Shown in pieces: positions 1 through 8,548 of a DNA stretch of 64,000 bases. Both the position numbers and the translations under genes were made by a program. Source of the stretch: CAYMWF01 sp964394085 [NCBI: uncultured Gemmatimonadota bacterium]. GTDB taxonomy: Bacteria > GCA-2686955 > CAYMWF01. Positions within the stretch are counted from its first letter, which is position 1. Each line of letters begins with the position of its first letter. Location of the stretch: positions 62,001 through 126,000 of the forward strand of contig CAYMWF010000002.1 of NCBI GenBank assembly GCA_964394085.1, written 5' to 3'. Under the pieces are notes generated by a model. It searched no databases, had not been told where the DNA came from, and was given only the letters and a program-made list of their open reading frames with translations.

Positions 1-60
1 ATCCCCCGTCCCTTTTGCTATTAACCGCCGCGATAAACCTCGCATCCGAATTCATCTTAA

Positions 61-88
61 AGTTTAGTTCAGTATCGATATTTGTCAA
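61..88 (-). promoter_or_regulatory. candidate sigma-70 promoter reading out of the left edge
   Basis: On the minus strand a perfect -35 TTGACA (88-83) is followed by a 16-base spacer and TAAACT (66-61). It lies downstream of the PlsY-like gene, so it would serve a gene beginning beyond the left edge. The -10 matches consensus at four of six bases, so the call is tentative. Confidence 0.35.
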
Positions 89-119
89 GTTGCATTTAAA
101 TCAGCGTCAACCAACCTAT

Positions 120-713
120 TTACCCTATTCCCCGGGTATCCCCGCTACTCCCTGAAAGCCAATTGATCATTTTATACCGTTCTTTGAATAAGATAACCGC
201 CGCCGCGGTCGTTTGCGGGAAAACTACTGATAGAGGGATATCATAGTTCCACAATGCAGTCCAGCACATCCCGGCAATTGCAAATACCACCGCCGCGAGT
301 ATACGCAGCACGACATGATCGACTTTTATCTTGAAACCGATCGCATAGACAATAATACCTGAGGCTACCCCAACGGGCGCGAACGGAAGAAAAGCTCCTG
401 CCCCAAAGGCAAGTCTGGTCCGAGGATTTCCAGAAAAGGATCCAATCGTAGTTATTAAACATCCTATCCAGGATCCCAATACTGGTAACTCCCAGGTTAT
501 CACCAACCAGCGATAGAGTAATTGCGAAACGAAAGCTCCTGCAATAAGACAGAATATGGATCGAGCCAGCGCATGTCGCAAAATCAGACGCTTTTGCAGG
601 TTTTCGGAAACCTTATTTGAAAAATCTGCTCCTGATACTCTGCGCAAGCCGATTTTCAGTACATTCTGCCGAATCACTTCTGACAAATTCGACCCTCCAA
701 TTATTGTCTTCAC
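120..713 (-). CDS. degenerate PlsY-like membrane protein
   Basis: Integral membrane protein of 197 aa, starting with GTG that overlaps the der stop (GTGA). The C-terminal half follows the PlsY (glycerol-3-phosphate acyltransferase) layout: a short F-x-G motif, a run of small residues ending in FAP, two further hydrophobic helices and a basic tail ending in GIG. The hallmark PlsY motifs are missing: the GSGN-x-GATN loop is replaced by VSGADFSNKV, and the GGKGVAT loop by SGNPRTRLAF. Der followed by PlsY is a common bacterial gene order, which supports the assignment. I infer a PlsY relative that has lost or altered its acyltransferase activity. An unrelated membrane protein remains possible. 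Confidence 0.5.
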   Translation of the reverse strand: MKTIIGGSNLSEVIRQNVLKIGLRRVSGADFSNKVSENLQKRLILRHALARSIFCLIAGAFVSQLLYRWLVITWELPVLGSWIGCLITTIGSFSGNPRTRLAFGAGAFLPFAPVGVASGIIVYAIGFKIKVDHVVLRILAAVVFAIAGMCWTALWNYDIPLSVVFPQTTAAAVILFKERYKMINWLSGSSGDTRGIG

Positions 714-2026
714 TTCGCCCGTTTGCGAAAAAGGAGAACTATTGGGTTACCTTCAAAACCATACTCTGAGCGGATCCTGTTTGATAAATATCTCCGATAG
801 TGTGTCGGCAGGGACTGCTTCGAGTTCGTAAACAAAGTAAAACATGGCGGTGATTGCCCCGTTTGCGCACAGTATAATATTCTGGTCTCCCTTCCTTTCT
901 GGAACGGAGGAGGTCTTTCTTCAGAGATACGTTTCACAAACTTGTTTATTTCTCCTGTTGGAACTCGTTTTACGCCCGCTTCAAAAACGTCTTGTGCTGT
1001 ATCCAGGAGCTTTACGACTCTCTGACCCGTCTTCGCTGATATGAATATAATCGGAGCAAATTTCAAAAACCGTAATTTCGCATAAATCGTGTTCTGGTAT
1101 CTATCCAGAGTCCTTTCATCCTTGGTGACGAGATCCCATTTGTTTGCAGCAATTATTACTCCCTTTCCGGCATCCAGAGCGAGTCGGCCAATCCACAGAT
1201 CATGCGTCGAGATTTCGCTGGAAACATCAATAACCAAAATAGCAATATCGCACCTGTCCAAAGCTCTTAGACTCCGCAGGTGAGAGTAGAAACCAACTCC
1301 ATCTTCGGTTCTATCCTTCCGTCGCAACCCCGCAGTGTCCACCAGAGTGAACACTTTCCCTTGCCGTTTCACCAAGGTATCTATGGCATCCCTGGTTGTA
1401 CCCGCCTTGGGTGAAGTAAGAACGACATCTTTTCCGACAAGGAGATTCACAATAGAAGATTTCCCGACATTCGTTTTCCCGACGACTGCTAACCGCAATC
1501 CGGCGGTTCTCTCGCGACCGGAAGTTCTCTCAGGCAATTTATCAACTAATACATCAAGGAAATCACCTATGTTCCTTCCGAACATAGCGGATACAGGAAA
1601 TGGCTCTCCGAAACCCAGTTTGAAAAAATTGAAAACCTCATGATCAAAACCGGCGTGGTCAGCCTTATTGAGAATGGGAACAATAGTAAAATTCGTTTTC
1701 CTCAGATTCGATGCAATCATGAGATCGAGATCTGTTATTCCGGTTTTTGCATCGACGACAAAAAGCAGGATGTCTGATTCAGTTATTGCATACTCGACCT
1801 GCAGGTTTACTAGGGTATCAATGCCTTCTGCTTCTACCGGCTTATACCCTCCGGTATCTACCAGGATAAAAGACTTCCCCTCCCATTCGGCTATTTTACA
1901 GTTCCTGTCGCGGGTCGATCCAGGCTTCTCATCCGTTATTGCATCTTTTGTACGAAGCAACCGATTGAACAGCGAGGATTTCCCAACGTTCGGCCTGCCA
2001 ACTATCGAAACTACCGGAAGGGGCAT
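710..2026 (-). CDS. der: ribosome-assembly GTPase Der (EngA)
   Basis: Double GTPase needed for maturation of the large ribosomal subunit in the cytoplasm. Two tandem G domains are plain. The first has GRPNVGKSS near residue 10, DTGG and NKAD; the second has GKTNVGKSS near residue 190, DTAGLRRK and NKWD. A C-terminal KH-like domain of about 100 residues follows. The length of 438 aa is normal. I place the start at the ATG at 2026 because AAGGAG lies six bases upstream and the previous gene stops two bases before it; an in-frame extension further upstream would overlap that gene. It sits between the DUF512 radical SAM gene and the PlsY-like gene in one operon. Confidence 0.95.
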   Translation of the reverse strand: MPLPVVSIVGRPNVGKSSLFNRLLRTKDAITDEKPGSTRDRNCKIAEWEGKSFILVDTGGYKPVEAEGIDTLVNLQVEYAITESDILLFVVDAKTGITDLDLMIASNLRKTNFTIVPILNKADHAGFDHEVFNFFKLGFGEPFPVSAMFGRNIGDFLDVLVDKLPERTSGRERTAGLRLAVVGKTNVGKSSIVNLLVGKDVVLTSPKAGTTRDAIDTLVKRQGKVFTLVDTAGLRRKDRTEDGVGFYSHLRSLRALDRCDIAILVIDVSSEISTHDLWIGRLALDAGKGVIIAANKWDLVTKDERTLDRYQNTIYAKLRFLKFAPIIFISAKTGQRVVKLLDTAQDVFEAGVKRVPTGEINKFVKRISEERPPPFQKGRETRILYCAQTGQSPPCFTLFTNSKQSLPTHYRRYLSNRIRSEYGFEGNPIVLLFRKRAK

Positions 2027-2027
2027 C

Positions 2028-3437
2028 TTATTCTCCTTCGATGAAATGATCGAATCCACCATCCAGAAGTAAAGAACTTAAAATGCGGGCTAATTCCGCC
2101 GGATGCTGCGGAGCGATGACACAAGGCGTTCCCGTTGCATTTATTATATCAATGAGGGTCAGGCCGTCCAATGTTTCACCATCGTCATTCAGTAAATCCG
2201 GCGGTAGAACCGCAAAGCGGGACCTTATCGTCTCATCGCTTTTCCCGCCACTCTCCGGCCTTGAATCCTCTTCAATGCTTTTATTAATTTCTCGGATTAC
2301 GTCGCCCCCTCCAAGGAGAGATGCGACACTGATCGATGAACCTAGAAATTCATTCTCTGCGGCAATTGTTTCTACTTTCATCCTGTTGCTAAGGCGAGAA
2401 ATGCTTTCCCCGAAGGCAGCAATAAAGGGAGCGGCTAGTTTGCCCGTCAGAAGGAACAAGAGAACTGAAGGATTCTTGCTTGTTTCACGACCGTATCCTA
2501 ATTCACGTGAAGATCCGATCGCTTCACTCATTATAGCTTCAGCTTCCAGGAATATGCGTTCCCACCATCTGATCAGGCCAAGCCCGTTACCAAGCTGAGG
2601 ATAATCACCATAATAGCTCTCTCGAGGTAACTCCCTCTCTGCGTGAATGTAAAATTCATCAGACGCCGCAACTCTTCGCTCCAAGGAAGGATTATTTCTA
2701 TTGTGAGCGTCTATAACATCCAAAACTTCCCCGGAGATTTTCTTATCAACAGGTTCAATGTGAAACAGCTTCTTCCTGAATTTGGTCAAACCTACCGGTA
2801 CGACGCCGACGCTGGCTATCGAATTTCCCAGGCCTGCGAGCTCGTGAAGAGTTTTGTTTAATGCGGATCCGTCATTCAGACCCGGACAGATAACAGTCTG
2901 CAGGTGCAATGTTATGCCGTTAGAAGCGAATCGAGTGAGCAGCGGAAGTATTGGGGCTGGGCTTTTTTTCCCGAACAACCTTCCCCGTACTGCCGGATCT
3001 GTTGAATGAACGGAGATATAGAGAGGCGATAACCTGAGCTGCAGGATCCGCTCAATGTCGATTTCGGAGAGATTTTCACCGGTAATGAAACACCCATCGA
3101 GAAATGAAAGTCGAAAATCATCATCCTTGATATAGAGATCTTTCCTCAGACCTTTCGGCAACTGGCTTACGAAACAAAAAATACAATTCGAAGTGCACCT
3201 TCTGATTTCCATGGGTACAAAATCGATTCCCAGTGAGTCCCGGCTGGCTGTTTGTGCGAATACTTCCTTCAACTCACCAGAAGTGAATTCCAGGTAATTA
3301 TCGCCTTGCTCGACATGGAACAGGAAATCAAGATGATCCGTAACCCGTTCACCGTTTAATCTTATCAGCCTGTCTCCGCGTTTAATATCAGCTTTATAAG
3401 CCGGAGAATTCTTGATTACGTGAGAAATTTTCAACAT
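2028..3437 (-). CDS. DUF512 radical SAM protein with N-terminal PDZ domain
   Basis: Protein of 469 aa. Residues 1-60 look like a PDZ domain (hydrophobic ligand loop, then GDRLIRLNG). A radical SAM-type cluster motif, CTSNCIFC, lies near residue 80 and is followed by FVSQLPKG. The C-terminal half matches the DUF512 family. The family often neighbours der in bacteria, as here, but its reaction is unknown to me. The start is the ATG at 3437; any upstream extension would run into the tRNA gene. No good Shine-Dalgarno precedes it. It probably shares the tRNA-Gly promoter, since only 15 bases separate the mature tRNA end from this start. Confidence 0.85.
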   Translation of the reverse strand: MLKISHVIKNSPAYKADIKRGDRLIRLNGERVTDHLDFLFHVEQGDNYLEFTSGELKEVFAQTASRDSLGIDFVPMEIRRCTSNCIFCFVSQLPKGLRKDLYIKDDDFRLSFLDGCFITGENLSEIDIERILQLRLSPLYISVHSTDPAVRGRLFGKKSPAPILPLLTRFASNGITLHLQTVICPGLNDGSALNKTLHELAGLGNSIASVGVVPVGLTKFRKKLFHIEPVDKKISGEVLDVIDAHNRNNPSLERRVAASDEFYIHAERELPRESYYGDYPQLGNGLGLIRWWERIFLEAEAIMSEAIGSSRELGYGRETSKNPSVLLFLLTGKLAAPFIAAFGESISRLSNRMKVETIAAENEFLGSSISVASLLGGGDVIREINKSIEEDSRPESGGKSDETIRSRFAVLPPDLLNDDGETLDGLTLIDIINATGTPCVIAPQHPAELARILSSLLLDGGFDHFIEGE

Positions 3438-3452
3438 GGTGGGTATATTCTC

Positions 3453-3528
3453 TGGAGCGGGCAACGGGACTCGAACCCGCGACAACTAGCTTGGGAAGCT
3501 AGAACTCTACCAACTGAGTTATGCCCGC
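3453..3528 (-). tRNA. tRNA-Gly, anticodon CCC
   Basis: Complete cloverleaf of 76 nt including an encoded CCA end. The acceptor stem is GCGGGCA/TGCCCGC, the D stem ACTC/GAGT, the anticodon stem CTAGC/GCTAG with loop TTCCCAA (anticodon CCC, reading GGG glycine codons), and the T arm has the TTCGAGT loop. A strong promoter ends about a dozen bases upstream. A protein gene follows after 15 bases, so the tRNA must be processed from a mixed tRNA-mRNA transcript or terminate in that gap. Confidence 0.97.
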
Positions 3529-3540
3529 CCGAAACTTGAG

Positions 3541-3569
3541 ATCCTATCCTAAACTCGAAGGGTAGTCAA
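3541..3569 (-). promoter_or_regulatory. sigma-70 promoter for tRNA-Gly operon
   Basis: TTGACT (3569-3564), an exact 17-base spacer, then TAGGAT (3546-3541). The predicted start falls near 3534, a few bases before the tRNA 5' end at 3528. Spacing and position make this a convincing promoter. Confidence 0.75.
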
Positions 3570-3614
3570 GTGATTAAAGGTGTTCAGCCGCCCCGTACTA
3601 TTCAAAAATTCAGA

Positions 3615-4565
3615 CTATTCAGATAGCTCAGAAGAAGAAGGTTCATTCTGGTTCAATTCAGCCTTATGATACATCTCGATGATCCGTTCAGCAGTGAGCC
3701 CGGGGGATTCCTGCTCAGGTACGTCTATCGGGACGCCACCATATTTTCTAAACCAGGTGAGTTGCCGCTTCGAGTATTGCTTCGTATGCAATTTTATTCT
3801 TGATATCGCTTCTTCCAGGGAAAGCCCGCCATTTATTTGCTGCAGCATTTCTTTATACCCGATCGTTTCCTTGACGATTCTCACCTGTCCGAACCCCCTC
3901 TTGATCAAATCAAGTGTTTCATCTCTCAGCCCATTTGAGATCATAATATCGACACGCTCATTGATTCGGTTGTTGAGATCATCTCGATCCCTCATAACTA
4001 CTACATCGAAAATCTCGAATCGCCGAGGAAGAGCTTCGAGTCCCGGCAACTTCTGGTCTTTTTCTGATTCTGCGACTTCAAGTAGCCGAGACAGTCTTCT
4101 GGTGTCTGCTTCATCTATTCTCGACAAGGCCCCCGGATATTTTTGAAGCAGGTGTTTACGAATCTCCTCCGGTTTCTGCGTCTCAAGCTTTCGTCGGATC
4201 TGGCCTCGTTTAACGCTGTTCGGCGCTTGAGCTGTTGTGAACTGATAAGTTAATCCATGTAAGTATAAACCGGAACCGCCTGTGACCAACACCGGTGTTC
4301 CTGCATTTTTCAGCTTATCGATGACTTTCACGGCCCTGCGGGCGAAGCTGCCTGCAGAAAGAGGTTGATCCGGATCTGCACAATCAATGAAGTGATGCTG
4401 TATGCTTTCCTGAACTGACAGTGATGGTTTAGCTGTTCCGATGTCCATGAAACGATAGAACTGGCGAGAATCGGCCGATATGATCTCAGCACCTAATCTG
4501 CTGGCGGCTTCTACGGCAATATCCGTTTTCCCGGAGGCTGTCGGGCCAGTTATCGCCAGGATCAT
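3615..4565 (-). CDS. miaA: tRNA dimethylallyltransferase MiaA
   Basis: Transfers a dimethylallyl group to A37 of tRNAs that read UNN codons, the first step towards ms2i6A. The 316-aa protein begins with the P-loop GPTASGKT (residues 7-14), then SADSRQFYR and DIGTAKPS, the substrate-binding signatures of the family, and carries the conserved GGSGLYLHGL and KQYSKRQLTWFRK blocks. It starts inside the end of mutL (ATGA overlap at 4562-4565), so the two genes are translationally coupled. The partner enzyme MiaB is also encoded in this window at 15614-16993. The last 15 residues are Ser/Glu-rich and probably disordered. Confidence 0.96.
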   Translation of the reverse strand: MILAITGPTASGKTDIAVEAASRLGAEIISADSRQFYRFMDIGTAKPSLSVQESIQHHFIDCADPDQPLSAGSFARRAVKVIDKLKNAGTPVLVTGGSGLYLHGLTYQFTTAQAPNSVKRGQIRRKLETQKPEEIRKHLLQKYPGALSRIDEADTRRLSRLLEVAESEKDQKLPGLEALPRRFEIFDVVVMRDRDDLNNRINERVDIMISNGLRDETLDLIKRGFGQVRIVKETIGYKEMLQQINGGLSLEEAISRIKLHTKQYSKRQLTWFRKYGGVPIDVPEQESPGLTAERIIEMYHKAELNQNEPSSSELSE

Positions 4566-6367
4566 GTCCTTCCGAATCTCCTGTGAAGTTCGTCAAGTGT
4601 TATCTGTAAAATAACAGGGCGCCCGTGAGGACAGATAAAAGGTTGCTCAGTAGCAAAAAGAGAATCCACGAGCCAGGCTATCTCCCTGTCCGATAGATTT
4701 CTGCCGGCTTTGATAGCCGCTTTGCAGGAATAAACGGTGGCAATTTTTTCAAGTGTCGGTGTTCCGGATCCATCCGACAACTCCGCGAAAAACTCCCTTA
4801 GAACTTCGATCGGATCAGCACCCAGCAAGCCGGTAGGCTCCCCATCCAACACAAGTGTTCGATCACTGAACAACCTCAGTGAGTATCCTACATTCCTCAG
4901 AAAGTGGCTGTTCTCCTCATATATAGGCAGTTCCTCGAGTGTTAGTTGAAGTGTTCGAGGAAACAGGCACGGTTGGACAGGTGTTGATTCTTCCTTCAGC
5001 ATCGTTTTGACCCGTTCGAAAATTACTCTTTCATGGGCCACATGCTGGTCTATTATCAGCAATTCACCTTTTATCTGACAGAAAATATAGGTTTGCTGGA
5101 ATTGCCAATACCTGACCGGTTGCTGTCTATCCTGTTCAGATACAATCGGATCCGACGGAGCATCGTTCAGATCAAGGGCAGCCTGAACCAGTAACTTGTC
5201 CTCAGTGCCGGTACTTTGATACGGATTTATTCCTTCGGACACCCCCCCTCTACTATCCGGAGAACTCTTCTGCAGCCTCGTCTGGAATGGAGAGCCAGCA
5301 TTTCCGGATTCCTTCACGGCAACCAAATCCCTGCGGTCGAAGGGAACCCCGCTCTCCTGCACTCCAACAGATTCTTTCATGCGGGTTTGAAGGAGACGTC
5401 GTAAACCTTCTCTAATCACCTGTTCATCCTGGAACCTCACTTCTTCTTTCGCAGGATGAATGTTTACATCAATCTCTGAAGGATCAATATTTAAGAAAAG
5501 AATATAAACGGGAAATCTACCGCGGGGTATGAGATCACGGTAGACGCTGAATATAGCCGTCGACAGAAGCCGGTCTTTCACGATTCTCCCATTGACATAT
5601 AGAAACTGGCAGTTACGGGAAGCCCGGGCTGTCTCCGGTTTTCCGATAAAACCATGTATTCGAGTTCCTCCCGCTTCGCCTTCCAATTCCAGCAGCTTTT
5701 CGGCGACATCCTTTCCAAGAAGAGCATAAATACGCTCATATACGGACGATTCTTGCTGCAAGCTCAATATTTGTTTTGAATTCGATACGAATCGGAAGGC
5801 TATTTCAGGTCGGCCGATTGCATAACCTGTTATAAGATTGGATATATGGCGTTGTTCGACCGCTGTTGATTTTAGGAATTTCCTGCGGGCTGGAATATTG
5901 AAAAACAACTTCTGAACTTTGATGATTGTGCCCGGTGGTAAGCCCGTTTCCCTGACGTCCTTCAACTCTCCTCCCTCCACCTTCACTTCTGTTCCTGAGA
6001 TATCCGTTCGAATACGTGATGAGACCGACATCTTAGAAATGGAGGCTATGGAGGGAATTGCCTCACCTCTGAATCCGAGCGTCCGGATTGAAGCAAGATC
6101 TTCCTCGTCGACTATTTTACTGGTAGCATGCCTGTCAAGGCTGGAGATAACCTCATCCCGGGACATTCCACACCCATCATCGCGGACCTGAACGAGGGTC
6201 TTCCCTCCATTGTTGACAACAATTTCGAGTCTTTTTGCACCGGCATCGAGAGAGTTTTCGATCAGCTCCTTAAGAACGGAAGCCGGTCTCTCAATGATCT
6301 CTCCGGCGGCAATCTTGTTGACAAGTTCTTCCGGAAGAATTCTTATCCTGTTGGTCGTACGGCTCAC
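4562..6367 (-). CDS. mutL: DNA mismatch repair protein MutL (endonuclease type)
   Basis: Couples mismatch recognition by MutS to strand incision. The N-terminal GHKL ATPase (residues 1-330) shows NKIAAGEI, ELIENSLDAGA, DDGCGM and TLGFRGEA. After a poorly conserved linker the C-terminal domain carries DQHVAHERVIFE, the metal-binding endonuclease motif, together with SCKAAIKAG and CPHGRP, all expected in MutL proteins of bacteria that lack MutH. Length 601 aa. The start is a GTG at 6367 preceded by AAGGAGGATAA. It overlaps miaA by four bases. MutS lies at 10419-13025 in a separate operon. Confidence 0.96.
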   Translation of the reverse strand: MSRTTNRIRILPEELVNKIAAGEIIERPASVLKELIENSLDAGAKRLEIVVNNGGKTLVQVRDDGCGMSRDEVISSLDRHATSKIVDEEDLASIRTLGFRGEAIPSIASISKMSVSSRIRTDISGTEVKVEGGELKDVRETGLPPGTIIKVQKLFFNIPARRKFLKSTAVEQRHISNLITGYAIGRPEIAFRFVSNSKQILSLQQESSVYERIYALLGKDVAEKLLELEGEAGGTRIHGFIGKPETARASRNCQFLYVNGRIVKDRLLSTAIFSVYRDLIPRGRFPVYILFLNIDPSEIDVNIHPAKEEVRFQDEQVIREGLRRLLQTRMKESVGVQESGVPFDRRDLVAVKESGNAGSPFQTRLQKSSPDSRGGVSEGINPYQSTGTEDKLLVQAALDLNDAPSDPIVSEQDRQQPVRYWQFQQTYIFCQIKGELLIIDQHVAHERVIFERVKTMLKEESTPVQPCLFPRTLQLTLEELPIYEENSHFLRNVGYSLRLFSDRTLVLDGEPTGLLGADPIEVLREFFAELSDGSGTPTLEKIATVYSCKAAIKAGRNLSDREIAWLVDSLFATEQPFICPHGRPVILQITLDELHRRFGRT

Positions 6368-6476
6368 TTATCCTCCTTATCGGAGTTCGATAATGGCATA
6401 TTCGAATTGTGAAAACAATCGATATCGGGATTGTCCGAGTAAAGGTGATCCAGCAAAACCTGTCGAGATATAACAG

Positions 6477-6505
6477 TCGATAAATGGTGGAAATTCTGAT
6501 ATAAT
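6477..6505 (+). promoter_or_regulatory. sigma-70 promoter for the CxxCH lipoprotein gene
   Basis: TCGATA (6477-6482), a 17-base spacer and a perfect TATAAT (6500-6505), giving a leader of about 30 bases before the ATG at 6542. Confidence 0.55.
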
Positions 6506-6541
6506 AAAACTGGAGCGCAGGATGGATCATGGGAGTACGTT

Positions 6542-7120
6542 ATGAAGATATCTACGATTGTACTGGCCGGTGCACTCCTCATCATCACAACAATCTTATC
6601 CGGATGTTACACTTCCTTCACCCACCCCGGATCGACAGGAAGGTATTCCGATTATTCGAATGAGCCTGGAGTGAACCGGGATGCATCGTGCATTTCATGC
6701 CATGTGCACCGCCATCCCACTTCCCTTTTCTGGCATGACTACTGTTATCACACCGCTTACCCTTGGTACAGAACCTTTTACGGCTATCCCTGGTGGTGGT
6801 GGTGGTATGATGAAGAAAATGGCGATGAAGACCCACCCCCCTCGCTACCGTCTATCAGCGGAACCTCGGACCGTGAACCGTTCGACTGGGAAAAAAAAGA
6901 ACCTCCGGGTCAAACAGGATTGGATTCAGCAAAACAAGGTCAAGAAACCCCTATACACCTGAAACGGCCAGCAAAGTATAAATCGAAAAAACACAAAATC
7001 GACAACTTACCCGACAAGAATCCGACAAAGGTAAAAACACATCGTCCGATCCGCCAACCAGAAACCGATGACGAGGGGGATTCGGATAAAAAATTCCGGA
7101 CTCAGCAAGAAAGCGATTGA
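6542..7120 (+). CDS. lipoprotein with a CxxCH haem-type motif and Trp-rich segment
   Basis: Small exported protein of 192 aa that I do not recognise as a named family. A lipoprotein signal peptide ends at LSGC (Cys22). A CISCH motif near residue 53, the c-type haem attachment signature, is followed by a His/Tyr/Trp-rich stretch including five consecutive Trp. The C-terminal half is Lys/Glu/Pro-rich, low complexity and probably disordered. GGGAG precedes the ATG by six bases. It stands alone behind its own promoter, upstream of an outer-membrane protein gene. Whether one haem is really attached, or the CxxCH and His cluster bind metal, cannot be told from sequence. Confidence 0.75.
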   Translation: MKISTIVLAGALLIITTILSGCYTSFTHPGSTGRYSDYSNEPGVNRDASCISCHVHRHPTSLFWHDYCYHTAYPWYRTFYGYPWWWWWYDEENGDEDPPPSLPSISGTSDREPFDWEKKEPPGQTGLDSAKQGQETPIHLKRPAKYKSKKHKIDNLPDKNPTKVKTHRPIRQPETDDEGDSDKKFRTQQESD

Positions 7121-7239
7121 GCCGTTCCGGCAGCTTGTTACAGCACTCTCACCTCAGGGATCATTAAGAAGAGGAAAAGGACCGGTACAATCTACTCTTC
7201 CGGGTATATACTCGAATCGATATCTATGAGGGAATGCAG

Positions 7240-8511
7240 ATGATCCGTTTTTCTTTGATTCTTGTTTTACTGTTATCGAGTCTGTTTTCAATGTCGGAAT
7301 GCACAGCCGGCAGTACGAATGTAAGAACCGACGAGTTCTCATTTATATATCCGCTCTTTCCTAACGCTCGATCCGCAGGATCAGCAGGTGCTTTGGCTGT
7401 AGTTCAGGATGATCTGTACAGCTTCAAAACAAATCCCGCATCTGCCGCTCTCTTGACCAGACCCGAGCTCTCCGGTTCTCTTCTACATAGAGCCTGGAGA
7501 AACACTACATCTTTTTATGGATCGGAAACTCTCGTAGATGACAGCAGATCTGCAATGACCTCAATCGGGATCGGATATCCATTCCCTGTTTATCGCGGCA
7601 GTTTCGTCATAGGCGGCGGATTTTTCGCACGAAATCTTTTCACAAGAGACCTGCTGTATGCGGGTATAGATGAAGCCGATGATTATGAACCGCGAATTCA
7701 GGAATCGATCCTCGAAGACGGGAAGTTGGGAACGTACACCTTAGGGTTCGGCACCGCAGTCTCACCTGCCGTTACCGTAGGAGCATCGGTGCACTTCTGG
7801 AGGGGCGATTTTTCTGAGGATTATTGGCAAAAAAATGTTCCAAACTCCCCAGTCGGTGGCATCGATTCGCTCCGAATCGATCATTATCTCGATGCAAATT
7901 TCGATGGTATGAATATGACAATAGGAGCCTGTCTCTCCGGTCGAAGCGGCTTTAGAGCGGGGATCGCCCTGGACACACCGTTCACTCTGAAGAGATCCGG
8001 ATATTTCTGGGCCGATACTACATGGTATTCCGCTGATTCACTTTGTATAACCGAAATGGAGTATTTAACTGAAGCCCAGTTTCAAATACCTTTTATTATA
8101 AGATTCGGCCTCGCGATCCCTATAAAACAACTTACGCTTGCGACTTCCTTTGAATTTTCGGATCTTTCTTCGATGGACTGGAGCGGTCGGAGCGAAGACA
8201 GCTTTGGTGACCCAAGAACCGGTCTCTATGACGAACTCTTCATTGCTGCAGCGGGAGTAGAATATGCTGCCAAGAGGATTCCGCTCTTTCTTAGAAGCGG
8301 TTGCAGGTGGGAATCGAGTGTCTTTTCACCGTATGACGGGGGAAGAGGGCGGTTCGGTTACTTTTTCGGTACCGGAGTGGTGCTGCAATCCATCGTCTCT
8401 CTCGATCTGGCATTAGGAAGTATGGAATCGGACCTCACGCAGTCCGACGCCCGGTTCTCAAATAAGAAGTGGAATTATCAGCTTCATCTTACAACTTCAA
8501 TCAGGTTCTGA
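7240..8511 (+). CDS. FadL/PorV-like outer-membrane beta-barrel protein
   Basis: Protein of 423 aa with a signal peptide (hydrophobic residues 3-20). Residues 40-75 resemble the start of FadL/PorV-type barrels: ARSAGSAGALAVVQDDLYS, then an NPASAA motif. The remainder alternates short amphipathic strands and Gly/Tyr/Phe-rich turns and ends in RF, as outer-membrane barrels do. I choose the ATG at 7240, which is six bases after GAGGGA, rather than the in-frame ATG at 7234, which is too close to it. Role inferred: uptake or secretion pore of unknown substrate. It lies convergent to the metallo-beta-lactamase-fold gene. Confidence 0.7.
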   Translation: MIRFSLILVLLLSSLFSMSECTAGSTNVRTDEFSFIYPLFPNARSAGSAGALAVVQDDLYSFKTNPASAALLTRPELSGSLLHRAWRNTTSFYGSETLVDDSRSAMTSIGIGYPFPVYRGSFVIGGGFFARNLFTRDLLYAGIDEADDYEPRIQESILEDGKLGTYTLGFGTAVSPAVTVGASVHFWRGDFSEDYWQKNVPNSPVGGIDSLRIDHYLDANFDGMNMTIGACLSGRSGFRAGIALDTPFTLKRSGYFWADTTWYSADSLCITEMEYLTEAQFQIPFIIRFGLAIPIKQLTLATSFEFSDLSSMDWSGRSEDSFGDPRTGLYDELFIAAAGVEYAAKRIPLFLRSGCRWESSVFSPYDGGRGRFGYFFGTGVVLQSIVSLDLALGSMESDLTQSDARFSNKKWNYQLHLTTSIRF

Positions 8512-8548
8512 AACTTAATACGTCGTTTCTGAATATCACCTTGCCGGA

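Noticed and set aside
2083-2598. Long open frame on the strand opposite the DUF512 gene
   Set aside because: Antisense shadow of a well-supported gene; composition is Ser/Arg-rich without domains or ribosome site. The same applies to the other long antisense frames, for example 12439-12801, 13140-13712 and 26655-27224.
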